Positions 16,627-26,550 of a DNA stretch of 64,000 nt are shown one piece after another (position 1 is the stretch's first letter; each line of letters starts with the position of its first letter). Location: assembly GCF_000819885.1 (NCBI RefSeq), contig NZ_CDBO01000034.1, positions 555 to 64,554 of the forward strand, given 5' to 3'. Under the pieces are notes generated by a model, which saw only the letters and a list, made by a program, of their open reading frames with translations, searched no databases and was not told the origin of the DNA. A program made the translations under genes and the position numbers. The stretch is from Aeromonas fluvialis. Lineage in GTDB: Bacteria > Pseudomonadota > Gammaproteobacteria > Enterobacterales > Aeromonadaceae.

Positions 16627-18773
16627 TGAGCGCTAAGACTTTTTCCCTGGATGTTCGCAAAGATGGCATCGGTATCCTCACCATGGATGTGCCGGGCGAG
16701 AGCATGAATACCCTGAAAGCCGCCTTTGTCGAGGAGATCCGCACCGTGCTGGCCGAGGTGAAGGGTAACAAGGATCTGATCGGCCTGGTGATCGCCTCCG
16801 GCAAGAAGGACTCTTTCATCGCCGGTGCTGACATCACCATGCTGGCCGCCTGCACCAGTGCCAAGGATGCTGAAACCCTGTCACGAGATGGGCAGGCGAT
16901 TTTTGCCGAGATCGAGGGGCTGACTATTCCGGTGATCGCTGCCATCCACGGCCCCTGCCTCGGTGGCGGACTGGAGTTGGCGCTGGCCTGTCATGGCCGG
17001 GTGGTGACCGAGCACGGTAAAACCGTGCTGGGATTGCCGGAAGTGCAGCTCGGTCTGTTGCCGGGATCTGGTGGTACCCAACGTCTGCCGCGCCTCATCG
17101 GGGTGGCCAAGGCGCTGGATCTGATGCTGACCGGCAAGCAGGTGCGGGCCAAACAAGCCAAGAAATTGGGGCTGGTGGACGATGTGGTGCCGCCGTCAAT
17201 CTTGCTGGATGCTGCCATCAAGCTGGCCAAGAAGGGCAAACCGCGCCATCAGTTGAAGCGGGATCTGCAGGGCAAGGTGCTGGAGACCAACAAGCTGGGC
17301 CGCAAGGTGCTGTTCGATCAGGCCAGCAAGGGGGTGAAAGCCAAGACCCGTGGCAACTACCCGGCGCCGGAGCGGATCCTGGATGTTGTGCGCATCGGCG
17401 TGGAGGAGGGGATGAAGGCCGGTCTGGCCGCTGAATCCCGCCACTTTGGCGAACTGGTGATGACGGCTGAGTCTGCCGCCCTGCGCTCCCTCTTCTTTGC
17501 CACCACCGAGATGAAGAAAGAGGTCACCTATCAGGGAGCCGAGCCGCGCAAGGTGGCCCATGCCGCCGTGCTGGGCGGTGGTCTGATGGGGGGCGGCATT
17601 GCGTTCGTCACCGCCACCAAGGCGGGCGTGCCGGTGCGGATCAAGGATGTGGCAAGCGCCGGGATCGGCAATGCCATGCGCTACAGCTATGACATTCTGG
17701 CCAAGAAGCTCAAGCGCCGTCACATCTTGCGCAGCGAATTGGAAAAGCAGATGAGCCTGCTGACCGGCACCCTCGACTACGCCGGTTTTCACCGGGTGGA
17801 CATGGTGGTGGAGGCGGTGTTTGAAGATCTCAATCTCAAACACCAGATGGTGAAAGACGTGGAGCGCGAGTGTGGTGAACACACAGTGTTTGCCTCCAAC
17901 ACCTCTTCCTTGCCCATCAACCAGATTGCGGCAGAGGCGGCGCATCCGGAGCGAGTCGTGGGGCTGCACTACTTCAGCCCAGTGGACAAGATGCCGCTGG
18001 CAGAGATCATCCCCCATGCTGGCACCAGTGCCGAGACGGTCGCCACCACCCTGGCCTTTGCCCGTGCTCAGGGCAAAACGCCCATCGTGGTGAAGGATGA
18101 AGCCGGTTTCTACGTCAACCGCATTCTCGCGCCCTACATGAACGAAGCGGCACGACTGCTGCTGGAAGGGGAGCCGGTGGAGGTGCTGGACAGCGCGCTG
18201 CTGGACTTTGGCTTCCCGGTTGGCCCCATCACCTTGCTGGATGAGGTGGGGATTGATGTGGGTGCCAAGATATCCCCCATCCTCGAGAAAGAGCTGGGGG
18301 GCGAGCAGTTCCAGGCACCCAAGGCGTTCGACAAGCTGCTGCAAAACGATCGTAAGGGACGCAAGAACGGCAAGGGCTTCTACCTCTATGGCAAGGCGGC
18401 GCCGCGTAACAAGCTGACCGGCAAAGAGGGCAAGAAGACGGTGGACGAGAGCGTCTATGGCGTGCTCGGCATCAAGCCTTCTGCCAAGCTGGCCCGTCAG
18501 GAGATCGCCGAGCGCTGCGTGCTGCTGATGCTCAACGAAGCGGCCATGGCGCTGGACAGTGGTGTGGTAGCCTCGGCTCGTGATGGTGATATTGGTGCCA
18601 TCTTCGGTATCGGCTTCCCGCCTTTCCTCGGCGGCCCGTTCCGCTATATGGACACGCTCGGAATTGATCATCTGGTTGGCCGTCTGGAGCATTACCAGAA
18701 GCGCCACGGCGACCGGTTTGCCCCCTGTGCCCGACTCAAGGCGATGGCGGCAGAGCAGCAGACCTTCTACTGA
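16623..18773 (+). CDS. fadJ: Fatty acid oxidation complex subunit alpha FadJ
   Basis: A 716-residue two-domain enzyme. The N-terminal crotonase domain (about 1-190) has the oxyanion-hole block GADITML and the two catalytic Glu regions ([35 protein letters not shown]), giving enoyl-CoA hydratase and isomerase activity. From about 310 the 3-hydroxyacyl-CoA dehydrogenase domain starts with the NAD fold [13 protein letters not shown] and includes the catalytic ASNTSSLPI and [11 protein letters not shown]. With FadI it forms the complex used when oxygen is scarce. ATGATG at the start gives two possible initiators, 16623 or 16626. Confidence 0.96.
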   Translation: MMSAKTFSLDVRKDGIGILTMDVPGESMNTLKAAFVEEIRTVLAEVKGNKDLIGLVIASGKKDSFIAGADITMLAACTSAKDAETLSRDGQAIFAEIEGLTIPVIAAIHGPCLGGGLELALACHGRVVTEHGKTVLGLPEVQLGLLPGSGGTQRLPRLIGVAKALDLMLTGKQVRAKQAKKLGLVDDVVPPSILLDAAIKLAKKGKPRHQLKRDLQGKVLETNKLGRKVLFDQASKGVKAKTRGNYPAPERILDVVRIGVEEGMKAGLAAESRHFGELVMTAESAALRSLFFATTEMKKEVTYQGAEPRKVAHAAVLGGGLMGGGIAFVTATKAGVPVRIKDVASAGIGNAMRYSYDILAKKLKRRHILRSELEKQMSLLTGTLDYAGFHRVDMVVEAVFEDLNLKHQMVKDVERECGEHTVFASNTSSLPINQIAAEAAHPERVVGLHYFSPVDKMPLAEIIPHAGTSAETVATTLAFARAQGKTPIVVKDEAGFYVNRILAPYMNEAARLLLEGEPVEVLDSALLDFGFPVGPITLLDEVGIDVGAKISPILEKELGGEQFQAPKAFDKLLQNDRKGRKNGKGFYLYGKAAPRNKLTGKEGKKTVDESVYGVLGIKPSAKLARQEIAERCVLLMLNEAAMALDSGVVASARDGDIGAIFGIGFPPFLGGPFRYMDTLGIDHLVGRLEHYQKRHGDRFAPCARLKAMAAEQQTFY

Positions 18774-18799
18774 TCACCGCTGCAGCTTGACCGTAAGGC

Positions 18800-18830
18800 A
18801 AAGAGGCCCGCACCCCATGCGGGCCTCTTT
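18800..18830 (+). terminator. Terminator of fadIJ
   Basis: AAAGAGGCCCGCA (18800-18812) pairs with TGCGGGCCTCTTT (18818-18830) over a 5-base loop, 26 bases after the fadJ stop. Confidence 0.92.
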
Positions 18831-18893
18831 CTATATTGTGGTTTGTTCGGGTTATTCAGGTGGTGCTGCGATGATGCAGGCAGAGGCGAAGGT

Positions 18894-18923
18894 CGAAAAA
18901 ATGGCCCACCGAAGTGGGCCATT
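18894..18923 (-). terminator. Terminator of ycgB
   Basis: On the minus strand AATGGCCCAC-TTCG-GTGGGCCATT is followed by a run of T. It lies 15 bases past the ycgB stop. Confidence 0.9.
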
Positions 18924-18938
18924 TGCGAGGTGGTTAGC

Positions 18939-20459
18939 TTAGATACCCGGCTTGCGCTCCGGGCAGCGGCCGATGATATCTGCAGGCAGGTCGCCGTTAT
19001 CCTGTTCCAGCACCACGTCGAATCCCCACAGCTGATGCAGGTGTTTGAGCACCTCATGGCGTGAGTCGCCAAGGGGTATGCGGTTGTGGGGCACATAGCG
19101 CAGGGTAAGGGAGCGATCCCCCTTCACGGCAACGTTGTAGACCTGAATATTGGGCTCCAGATTGCTGAGGTTGTACTGGGCCGACAGGGTATTGCGCACC
19201 TGACGGTACCCCTCGTCATTGTGGATAGCGGAGACCTTCAGATAGTTCTTCAGATCGTCGTCATCGATGGCGAACAGCTTCATATCCCGCATCACCTTGG
19301 GGCTCAGGAACTGGCTGATAAAGCTCTCGTCCTTGAAGTTCTGCATGGCAAAGTGGAGGGTATCGACCCAGTTGCTGCCGGCATAGTCGGGGAACCACTG
19401 TCTGTCCTCCTCGGTCGGGTTCTCGCAGATGCGGCGCAAGTCGGTAAACATGGCAAACCCCAGCGCATAGGGATTGATCCCCGAATAGTAGCGACTGTTG
19501 TAGGCCGGTTGATAGACCACGTTGGTGTGGCTGTGGAGCACCTCCATCATGAATCTATCGCTCAGCTTGCCCTCGTCATAGAGGTGGTTGAGGATGGTGT
19601 AGTGCCAGAAGGTGGCCCACCCCTCGTTCATGACCTGGGTCTGCTTTTGCGGATAGAAATACTGGCTGATCTTGCGCACGATGCGCACCACTTCCCGCTG
19701 CCAGGGCTCCAACAAGGGGGCATTCTTCTCAATGAAGTAGAGGATGTTCTCCTGGGGCTCGGCGGGATAGCGTCTGTCTTCCACCCCCGCAGCTTTATGC
19801 TGCTTTGGCAGGGTACGCCACAGCTCGTTGACCTGGGTTTGCAGATAATCTTCCCGTGCCTTCTGACGCCGTTTCTCCTCTGCCATCGAGATCTTCTGGG
19901 GGCGCTTGTAGCGATCGACCCCGAAGTTCATCAGGGCATGGCAGGAGTCGAGCAGTTGCTCCACCGCGTCGATACCGTGCTTCTCTTCACACTCGGTGAT
20001 GTATTTTTTGGCAAACAGCAGGTAGTCGATGATGGAGGAGGCATCGGTCCACGCCTTGAACAGGTAGTTGTTCTTGAAGAAGGAGTTGTGACCGTAGCAG
20101 GCGTGGGCCATCACCAGTGCCTGCATCGGCATGGTGTTCTCCTCCATCAGGTAGGCGATGCAGGGATCGGAGTTGATGACGATCTCGTAGGCCAGCCCCA
20201 TCTGGCCGCGCTTGTAGTTGCGCTCGGTATGGATAAAGCGCTTGCCGAACGACCAGTGCTGATAGCCGATGGGCATGCCGACGCTGGAATAGGCATCCAT
20301 CATCTGCTCGGCGGTGATCACCTCGATCTGGTTGGGGTAGGTGTCCAGCTTGTAGAAACGGGCGACCCGGGCGATCTCCTGGTGATAGGTCTCCAGCATA
20401 TCGAAGTTCCAGTCTGGTCCGTCATCCAGTGGCGCTACACGTTTTTCAGTTTCGATCAT
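18939..20459 (-). CDS. ycgB: SpoVR family protein
   Basis: A 506-residue protein of the SpoVR/YcgB family, full length. The conserved opening (DWNFDMLETYHQEIARVARFY), the metal-like HACYGHNSFFKNNY block (about 121-134) and MNEGWATFWHY near 276 are all present. B. subtilis SpoVR affects spore cortex formation; in non-sporulating gammaproteobacteria the role is unclear. It is the last gene of a tight yeaG-yeaH-ycgB set, 9 bases after yeaH, with GAGGTCACATG as ribosome site. Confidence 0.93.
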   Translation of the reverse strand: MIETEKRVAPLDDGPDWNFDMLETYHQEIARVARFYKLDTYPNQIEVITAEQMMDAYSSVGMPIGYQHWSFGKRFIHTERNYKRGQMGLAYEIVINSDPCIAYLMEENTMPMQALVMAHACYGHNSFFKNNYLFKAWTDASSIIDYLLFAKKYITECEEKHGIDAVEQLLDSCHALMNFGVDRYKRPQKISMAEEKRRQKAREDYLQTQVNELWRTLPKQHKAAGVEDRRYPAEPQENILYFIEKNAPLLEPWQREVVRIVRKISQYFYPQKQTQVMNEGWATFWHYTILNHLYDEGKLSDRFMMEVLHSHTNVVYQPAYNSRYYSGINPYALGFAMFTDLRRICENPTEEDRQWFPDYAGSNWVDTLHFAMQNFKDESFISQFLSPKVMRDMKLFAIDDDDLKNYLKVSAIHNDEGYRQVRNTLSAQYNLSNLEPNIQVYNVAVKGDRSLTLRYVPHNRIPLGDSRHEVLKHLHQLWGFDVVLEQDNGDLPADIIGRCPERKPGI

Positions 20460-20468
20460 GTGACCTCC

Positions 20469-21740
20469 TCACGCCGCTTGTTTCTTGAACAGCTCGCGGA
20501 ACACCGGATAGATATCCTCGACCTTGCGAATGTGCTCCATCGCAAAGTGGGGGAACTGGCTGGCTACCGACTCATATTCGTGCCACAGGGTCTGGTGGGC
20601 ACGGGTAGTGATCTCGATGTAGGAGTAATAGCGCACCCTTGGCATGATGTCCCGTGCCAGGATCTCCTTGCACTGCGGTGAGTCATCAGCCCAGTTGTCA
20701 CCGTCAGATGCCTGCGCCGCATAGATGTTCCACTGATTGGCGGGGTAACGCTCGTTGATGATGTCGTTCATCATTTTGAGCGCACTGGAGACGATGGTGC
20801 CGCCTGTCTCCTGGGAGTAGAAGAACTCGTGTTCATCCACCTCCTTGGCCTGGGTGTGGTGGCGGATATAGACCACCTCGACGTTCTTGTAGGTCCGGCT
20901 CAGGAACAGATAGAGCAGGATATAGAAACGCTTGGCCATCTCCTTGGTGGCCTGATCCATGGAGCCCGAGACATCCATCAGGCAGAACATCACCGCCTGG
21001 CTGGAGGGGACGGGCCGCTTGACGAAGTTGTTGAACTTGAGATCGAAGGTATCGATAAACGGCACCGCATCGATCCGCCGTTTCAGCTCCCAGATCTCCT
21101 TCTCGAGCAGGGCGATTTCGGCAAAGTGCTCGTTGGGATCGGCGGCCAGCAGGGCCAGCCGATCTTCCAGCTCATGCAGCTGGCGTTTCTTGCCCGCCTG
21201 CAGTGCCATGCGCCGTGCCAGCGAATTTTGCAGGGAACGCACCACGTTGATGTTGGCGGGCACCCCGTTTGAGGTGTAGCCCGCCCGGTAGGTTTTCACC
21301 TCCATCAGCTGGTTGAGCTGGGTTTTCTGCAGCCTGGGCAGCTCCAGATCTTCAAACAGCAGGTCGAGGTACTCGTCCTTGGAGATCTGGAACACGAAAT
21401 CATCGGCCCCTTCACCCTGATTGGATGCCTGTCCCTCACCGGAACCCTGTCCACCGCCCCCTCCTTTGGGGCGGTCAATCTTGTCGCCAGAGATGAACTG
21501 ATCATTGCCGGGATGCACCATCTCCCGTTTACCGCCGTGCCCCTGATGGAAATGGGGCTCGCCGATGTCCTTGGTCGGGATGCTGATGCTCTCGCCCTTG
21601 TCTACGTCCTGAATGCTGCGTTTGGAGACAGCATCCGAGACCGCTTGTTTTATCTGCTTCTTGTAGCGGCGGATGAAGCGCTGCCGATTGACAGCGCTTT
21701 TGTTTTTGCCGTTGAGCCTGCGGTCGATAAAATGCGCCAT
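20469..21740 (-). CDS. yeaH: YeaH/YhbH family protein
   Basis: A 423-residue member of the DUF444 (YeaH/YhbH) family. I chose the ATG at 21740 ([15 protein letters not shown]), five bases after GGGAG, matching the E. coli start; the frame extends upstream to 21794 without support. The N-terminus is basic, a Gly-rich linker lies near residues 85-110, and the C-terminal half contains a VWA-like core ([18 protein letters not shown]) with a MIDAS-type DVSGS. It lies 23 bases after yeaG. YeaG and YeaH are co-expressed in E. coli stationary phase and nitrogen starvation; the molecular task of YeaH is not known. Confidence 0.94.
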   Translation of the reverse strand: MAHFIDRRLNGKNKSAVNRQRFIRRYKKQIKQAVSDAVSKRSIQDVDKGESISIPTKDIGEPHFHQGHGGKREMVHPGNDQFISGDKIDRPKGGGGGQGSGEGQASNQGEGADDFVFQISKDEYLDLLFEDLELPRLQKTQLNQLMEVKTYRAGYTSNGVPANINVVRSLQNSLARRMALQAGKKRQLHELEDRLALLAADPNEHFAEIALLEKEIWELKRRIDAVPFIDTFDLKFNNFVKRPVPSSQAVMFCLMDVSGSMDQATKEMAKRFYILLYLFLSRTYKNVEVVYIRHHTQAKEVDEHEFFYSQETGGTIVSSALKMMNDIINERYPANQWNIYAAQASDGDNWADDSPQCKEILARDIMPRVRYYSYIEITTRAHQTLWHEYESVASQFPHFAMEHIRKVEDIYPVFRELFKKQAA

Positions 21741-21763
21741 AACTCCCCCTTGAACCGTCAGGG

Positions 21764-23686
21764 TCAGGATGACTTGCGTACCCTGAGATACCATTCGGAG
21801 AGCAGTCGCACCTGTTTGCGGGTGTAGCCTTTCTCCATCATCCGTTCGACAAAGTTATCGTGCTTCTTCTGCTCCTCGGCCGAGGTTTTGCTGTTGAAGG
21901 AGATAACCGGCAGCAGCTCTTCCGTGTTGGAGAACATCTTTTTCTCGATCACGGTGCGCAGCTTCTCGTAACTGGTCCAGTTGGGGTTACGGCCTGCATT
22001 GTTGGCCCGGGCACGCAGCACGAAGTTGACGATTTCGTTGCGGAAATCTTTCGGGTTGCTGATCCCGGCGGGTTTTTCAATTTTCTCCAGCTCGCTGTTG
22101 AGGGAGGCTCTGTCAAACAGCTGACCGGTTTCGGGATCACGGTACTCCTGATCCTGGATCCAGAAGTCGGCATAGGTGACGTAGCGATCGAAAATGTTCT
22201 GCCCATACTCGGAGTAAGACTCGAGATAGGCGGTCTGGATCTCCTTGCCGATGAACTCCACATAGCGGGGGGTCAGATAGCCCTTGATGAATTCAAGGTA
22301 GCGATCGTGCAGCTCTTGCGGGAACTGTTCGCGCTCGATCTGCTGCTCCAGCACATAGAAGAGATGTACCGGGTTGGCCGCTACTTCCGCGTGGTCGAAG
22401 TTGAAGACGCGGGAGAGGATCTTGAACGCAAAGCGGGTAGAGAGACCATTCATCCCCTCGTCCACCCCGGCGTAGTCACGGTACTCCTGATAGCTCTTCG
22501 CCTTGGGATCGGTGTCTTTGAGGCTCTCGCCATCATAGACCCGCATCTTGGAGTAGAGGCTGGAGTTTTCCGGCTCCTTGAGGCGTGACAGTACGGAGAA
22601 TTGGCCTAGCAGCTCCAGAGTACCCGGGGCGCACTTGGCATCGGTCAGCTCGCTGTTGACCAGCAGCTTCTCATAGATCTTCACCTCTTCCGAGACGCGC
22701 AGGCAGTAAGGCACCTTGACGATGTAGACCCGGTCGAGGAAGGCTTCGTTGTTCTTGTTGTTGCGGAACTGCTGCCACTCGGATTCGTTGGAGTGGGCCA
22801 GCAGGATGCCGTCGAAGGGGAGGGCGGAGAGTCCCTCGGTGCCGTTGTAGTTCCCCTCCTGGGTCGCCGTCAACAGCGGGTGCAGCACCTTGATGGGGGC
22901 CTTGAACATCTCGACGAACTCCATGATCCCCTGGTTCGCTTTGCACAGCGCCCCCGAGTAGGAGTAAGCATCGGCGTCATCCTGGGCAAAATGCTCCAGC
23001 ATGCGGATATCGACCTTGCCGACCAGTGAGGAGATATCCTGGTTGTTGTCATCACCGGGTTCGGTTTTGGCGATGGCGATCTGGTCGAGGATAGAGGGGT
23101 TGACCTTTTCCACTTTGAATTTGGTAATGTCGCCACCAAACTCGTGCAGCCGTTTGGCGACCCAGGGGGACATGATGGGGCGCAGGTAGCGGCGCGGGAT
23201 GCCGTACTCTTTTTCCAGCAGCTCGCCATCTTCCTCAATGTCGAACAGGCAGAATGGGTGATCGTTGACCGGTGAGCCCTTGATGCGATAGATGGGCACT
23301 TTTTGCATCAGCGACTTGAGTTTCTCTGCCAGCGAGGATTTACCGCCGCCAACGGGACCCAGCAGATAGAGGATCTGTTTCTTCTCCTCCAGTCCCTGGG
23401 CGGAGTGTTTGAGGTAGGAGACGATCTGTTCGATGGCCTCTTCCATCCCGTAGAAATCCTTGAAGGCGGGATAGCGTGCCACGACACGGTTGGAGAAGAG
23501 TCGGCTCAGTCTGGGGTTGGCTGAGGTGTCGACCATCTCTGGCTCACCGATGGCGGTCAGCAGACGTTCGGCGGCAGAGGCGTAGCAGGCTTTGTCCTGC
23601 TTACACATATCGAGGAACTCCTGAATGGTATATTCCTCTTCTCTCGCTTTTTCATATCGCTGTTGGTAATGCTCGAAGATGCCCAT
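21764..23686 (-). CDS. yeaG: PrkA family serine protein kinase YeaG
   Basis: A 640-residue PrkA family protein. The N-terminal AAA domain has Walker [12 protein letters not shown] (about 109-119) and a Walker B region later; the C-terminal third resembles a protein kinase fold. E. coli YeaG is a kinase involved in adaptation to nitrogen starvation and slow growth. It leads the operon with yeaH and ycgB. I searched by eye for a sigma-54 element upstream and saw none that convinced me. The family call is firm. Confidence 0.95.
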   Translation of the reverse strand: MGIFEHYQQRYEKAREEEYTIQEFLDMCKQDKACYASAAERLLTAIGEPEMVDTSANPRLSRLFSNRVVARYPAFKDFYGMEEAIEQIVSYLKHSAQGLEEKKQILYLLGPVGGGKSSLAEKLKSLMQKVPIYRIKGSPVNDHPFCLFDIEEDGELLEKEYGIPRRYLRPIMSPWVAKRLHEFGGDITKFKVEKVNPSILDQIAIAKTEPGDDNNQDISSLVGKVDIRMLEHFAQDDADAYSYSGALCKANQGIMEFVEMFKAPIKVLHPLLTATQEGNYNGTEGLSALPFDGILLAHSNESEWQQFRNNKNNEAFLDRVYIVKVPYCLRVSEEVKIYEKLLVNSELTDAKCAPGTLELLGQFSVLSRLKEPENSSLYSKMRVYDGESLKDTDPKAKSYQEYRDYAGVDEGMNGLSTRFAFKILSRVFNFDHAEVAANPVHLFYVLEQQIEREQFPQELHDRYLEFIKGYLTPRYVEFIGKEIQTAYLESYSEYGQNIFDRYVTYADFWIQDQEYRDPETGQLFDRASLNSELEKIEKPAGISNPKDFRNEIVNFVLRARANNAGRNPNWTSYEKLRTVIEKKMFSNTEELLPVISFNSKTSAEEQKKHDNFVERMMEKGYTRKQVRLLSEWYLRVRKSS

Positions 23687-24077
23687 AACTTTGCCCTCGT
23701 TATAGTCGCTTACCCTGAAAAGAGTGGATGACTGTTTTTGTGTTGTCCGCTGTTAAAGCCTAGTCAACAGCCCCCAGTAATCCATCACGGTAGATTGGTT
23801 AAATTATGAAGAAACCTGCCCGATCCTTTTGCGGGGAGGGTCAGCCAACAACGCCGCTATGTTACTGACTGTTAAATTATTTTTGCCACGATAGTGGGGT
23901 GAATGTCAAAGATATAAAAGATAAATGTTTATGGGGAACAGGGGACTTGTTGCGAAAAGATTAAGGCGTTTAGCGAAAGGCAATGGGGACGCGGGTTGGC
24001 GGGCTATGGATGAAAATATCGTTGCGTGAACGTCAACGTAAATCGCCTTGTTTGGGGTTTTAGCTCTAATTTTTACA
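23687..24077. other. Gap upstream of yeaG with no visible gene
   Basis: The 595-base gap between yeaG and the RecQ-like gene holds the yeaG promoter region, which is AT-rich around 23870-23945. I see no coding frame with a ribosome site before the transcription unit at 24078-24221. Confidence 0.5.
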
Positions 24078-24106
24078 TTGACGCTACATTTTGAGTGCCC
24101 TAGATT
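24078..24106 (+). promoter_or_regulatory. Sigma-70 promoter of an orphan transcript
   Basis: TTGACG (24078-24083) and TAGATT (24101-24106) are separated by exactly 17 bases. This is one of the better sigma-70 promoters in the window and faces a terminator, not a gene. Confidence 0.65.
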
Positions 24107-24110
24107 GGCG

Positions 24111-24221
24111 ATGTGTGAGCGGCAAGACGCTTTAGCAAGAGAGTTGACTGTTGCCTCACCAAGCTCTGTTTAAGCACGTTTCCGTTGGCTTGACCCTCGC
24201 AACCGCGAGGGTCTTCTTTTT
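24111..24221 (+). ncRNA. Candidate small RNA of about 110 nt
   Basis: A strong promoter at 24078-24106 is followed about 85 bases later by a perfect Rho-independent terminator: GACCCTCGC (24192-24200), AACC loop, GCGAGGGTC (24205-24213), then TTCTTTTT. The unit stands alone between divergent yeaG and the RecQ-like gene, which reads toward it on the other strand. It resembles no sRNA I know. A 20-codon frame (ATG at 24111, TAA ending 24173) begins close to the predicted transcript start and could be leaderless, so a tiny leader peptide or dual-function RNA is possible. Confidence 0.6.
24192..24221 (+). terminator. Terminator of the orphan transcript
   Basis: A nine-pair GC-rich stem with an AACC loop and a T-rich tail on the plus strand. 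It is not usable by the minus-strand RecQ-like gene, whose side lacks T residues. Confidence 0.85.
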
Positions 24222-24281
24222 GCAGCATCGGCAAAAGTGGTATTGATGTCGGCAGGGGTTGCGGCTGGGTGAACTCACGGC

Positions 24282-26195
24282 TCAAGGATAGGCTTGCTGC
24301 ACTGCCGCCAGGACGCGGGCAAACGGGTGCGCAGCCAGCTGGCCTGCGCCCGCCAGCGATTTGGCCTTGACCCGGCTGGTCAGCGGCGTGGCGATACCGC
24401 ACAGAAAACGTGCCAACACCCTTGCATCCGTCGCACCGGTCTTGGCAATGAGCGGATCGCACCAGGCGCGGATCCCTCCCTCGTTTGGCATGGTCAGTGG
24501 GGGCAGGGGGGGGAGATGTGCCACCTCACCGCGGCAGACCGAACAGTGGCCACAATGAACCGGCGCCGCCTCATCGGCGAAATAGCGGGCGAGGCGGTGG
24601 CTCAGGCACTCATCCGAAGTGAAAAAGTCGAGCATGGCTTGCAGTCTGGCCAACTCGCTCTGCTCTTTTTGCAGGAACAGGGCGTGAAGGGCGTTGGCCT
24701 CCTGCTCGCTATCCCACCCTTGACGGGTTATGCGGTAGACCTCGGTCATCTGCTTGCTTTCAAGCTCGATCCAGCCTTGCTGTTGCAGGTAGTCGAGCGC
24801 CGCAACGGCCCGCTGCCGCTCTCCCTGATAGCCCTGCCAGAGGGCGTCAAAGTCCATGGTGCACCAGCTGCGCGCTTGTGGGGCGCAGGCGAACAACTGC
24901 TCCAAAAACTGGCGGCGATCCGGATTGAAACGGCTCAATATTTCGCCTTTATTCAGCACAAACTTGAAACGATAGTCGGCGTAGTAGCTGTAGGCGGGGG
25001 TGATGATGCCCGCTATCTCCAGATAGACCAGCAGAGTCTTGAGGGGCAGCTGGCGGATATTTATTTCGTTTGAGAGGCGCAGCAAGGTGAATTCCCACTG
25101 CGGGCCGCCGTCTGTAATGATGTCAAGCAACTGGCGGATGGCCGCCAGATCCGGGGTATCGCCATAGACGAAATTTTCCAGTACCGGCAGCTGGCTCTGA
25201 TTGGCCAGCACGGTGCAGTGCGAGAGTTGCCCATCCCGTCCGGCGCGGCCAATCTCCTGACTGTAGTTCTCGATGGATTTGGGCAGATCGTAGTGAATGA
25301 CCCGCCGGATATCCGCTTTGTCGATCCCCATGCCAAAGGCGATGGTGGCGACGATGCAAGCCACCTTGCCAGCCATGAAGTCGTGCTGGATCTGGCTGCG
25401 CAGCGCCGGGTCGAGTCCGGCATGATAGGCGCGGGCGTTGATCCCTTGCCCAATGAGCTGCTCGGCGCAGGCTTCGGCGGTGTGCTGCAAGGTGACGTAG
25501 ACGATGGTGGGGGTCGCCGGCTCTTTGGCCAACGCCTGTACGAGCCAGCTATCGCGCTGCTCGGGAGGGAGTGGCACCACGGCGAGATCGAGATTGGGGC
25601 GATAGAAGCCGGTCACGATCACGTTGTCGGGCTCGATGGCGAATTTGGCCTGCATATCCTGAATCACCGCCGGTGTGGCGGTGGCGGTCAGCAGCAACAC
25701 CAGCGGGATCTTCAGATCATGGCGATAGCTCGGCAGCTTGAGGTAGTCGGGGCGAAAGTTGTGACCCCACTCCGAGATACAGTGCGCCTCATCGACGACC
25801 AGCAGTGAGAGCGGCACCTGCTGGATAAAGCGGCGAAAACGTTCGTTCTTGAGCCGCTCCACCGAGATCATCAGGATCTTGAGCTGTCCATCCAGGGCCT
25901 GCTGCATCACCCTGCGGCTCTCTTCCGGACTCTGGCTCGAGTCGAGGGTGGCGGCACTGACCTCCTTGCTTTTAAGGAAGGCCAGCTGATCGTGCATCAG
26001 CGCCAGCAGCGGCGAGATCACCAGGGTCAGGTGAGGCAGGGCGAGGGCCGGCAGCTGATAGCAGAGGGACTTGCCGGAGCCGGTGGGAAAGATGGCGGCG
26101 GCACTCTGGCCTGCCAACACTCGGCTGATCACCGCCTCTTGACCTGGCCTGAGTTCGGAGAAACCAAAATAGCGATTGAGCAGGGATGGGATCAT
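24282..26195 (-). CDS. RecQ family ATP-dependent DNA helicase
   Basis: A 637-residue superfamily 2 helicase. Motif 0/I are LRPGQEAVISRVLAG and FPTGSGKSLCYQLPAL (about 36-51), motif II is VVDEAHCISEWGHNFRPDY with DEAH, motif III LLLTATATP, motif VI QEIGRAGRDG. Zinc-binding cysteines lie near 531-555 (DECLSHRLARYF, HCGHCSVCRG). No HRDC domain is evident at the C-terminus, unlike E. coli RecQ, so this may be a second RecQ paralogue. I chose the ATG at 26195 (MIPSLLNRYFGF) with GGAG upstream; the frame remains open to 26285 without support. Confidence 0.92.
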   Translation of the reverse strand: MIPSLLNRYFGFSELRPGQEAVISRVLAGQSAAAIFPTGSGKSLCYQLPALALPHLTLVISPLLALMHDQLAFLKSKEVSAATLDSSQSPEESRRVMQQALDGQLKILMISVERLKNERFRRFIQQVPLSLLVVDEAHCISEWGHNFRPDYLKLPSYRHDLKIPLVLLLTATATPAVIQDMQAKFAIEPDNVIVTGFYRPNLDLAVVPLPPEQRDSWLVQALAKEPATPTIVYVTLQHTAEACAEQLIGQGINARAYHAGLDPALRSQIQHDFMAGKVACIVATIAFGMGIDKADIRRVIHYDLPKSIENYSQEIGRAGRDGQLSHCTVLANQSQLPVLENFVYGDTPDLAAIRQLLDIITDGGPQWEFTLLRLSNEINIRQLPLKTLLVYLEIAGIITPAYSYYADYRFKFVLNKGEILSRFNPDRRQFLEQLFACAPQARSWCTMDFDALWQGYQGERQRAVAALDYLQQQGWIELESKQMTEVYRITRQGWDSEQEANALHALFLQKEQSELARLQAMLDFFTSDECLSHRLARYFADEAAPVHCGHCSVCRGEVAHLPPLPPLTMPNEGGIRAWCDPLIAKTGATDARVLARFLCGIATPLTSRVKAKSLAGAGQLAAHPFARVLAAVQQAYP

Positions 26196-26408
26196 GGTAA
26201 GGCTCCGCGGCAAATGGGGGATGATAGCACAGCGACAGGGGCCACGGATGGCACAGGAAGGGTCGTGAGGGGGATGGCAGAGCATGCCGATTAAACGTAC
26301 AAAAATGGGTGGTTACGCTGTGGTTAAGGTTTTGTTGCGGTTTTTTATGATGAAAACGGGATATTTTTTGGTGAGTCTCTGGAAAAAAATGATGGCGAAT
26401 GGGATATT

Positions 26409-26509
26409 CTGTCATGCAATCCGGTGACGGGGGGATTGGCCCGATAGAAGGCTGGCCACGGGCACCACATTCGGGCGACAGGGGTCTCCCGATGGGGGAT
26501 TGCAGACAG
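26409..26509 (+). promoter_or_regulatory. Structured leader upstream of sstT, riboswitch-like
   Basis: CTGTC plus TGCAATCC (26409-26422, one bulged A) pairs with GGATTGCA plus GACAG (26497-26509), a 13-pair closing stem around about 74 nt. Inside, GGTG (26423-26426) can pair with CACC (26463-26466), enclosing TGGCC/GGCCA (26437-26441 with 26454-26458), and TCGGG (26471-26475) with CCCGA (26488-26492). A competing hairpin is possible: CAATCC (26417-26422) with GGATTG (26433-26438). Downstream, GCAC-TACG-GTGC has a UNCG-type loop. The rest of the 355-base gap holds promoter sequence only. No riboswitch class I know fits. Confidence 0.55.
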
Positions 26510-26550
26510 GACTCATGATTCATGCACTACGGTGCTTAGGGACTTTTTTG

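Noticed and set aside
17196-18707. Long open frame (503 codons) on the minus strand
   Set aside because: It lies entirely antisense to fadJ, has no recognisable domain, and is a by-product of high GC third positions in fadJ.
23690-23900. Sigma-54 promoter for yeaG
   Set aside because: E. coli yeaGH responds to nitrogen limitation, but I found no TGGCA-N7-TGC pattern in the right orientation.
24192-24213. Similarity of the GACCCTCGC stem to the first stem of Vibrio Qrr RNAs
   Set aside because: The match is only a short GC stem. There is no sigma-54 promoter and none of the conserved Qrr core, and here the stem is the 3' terminator.
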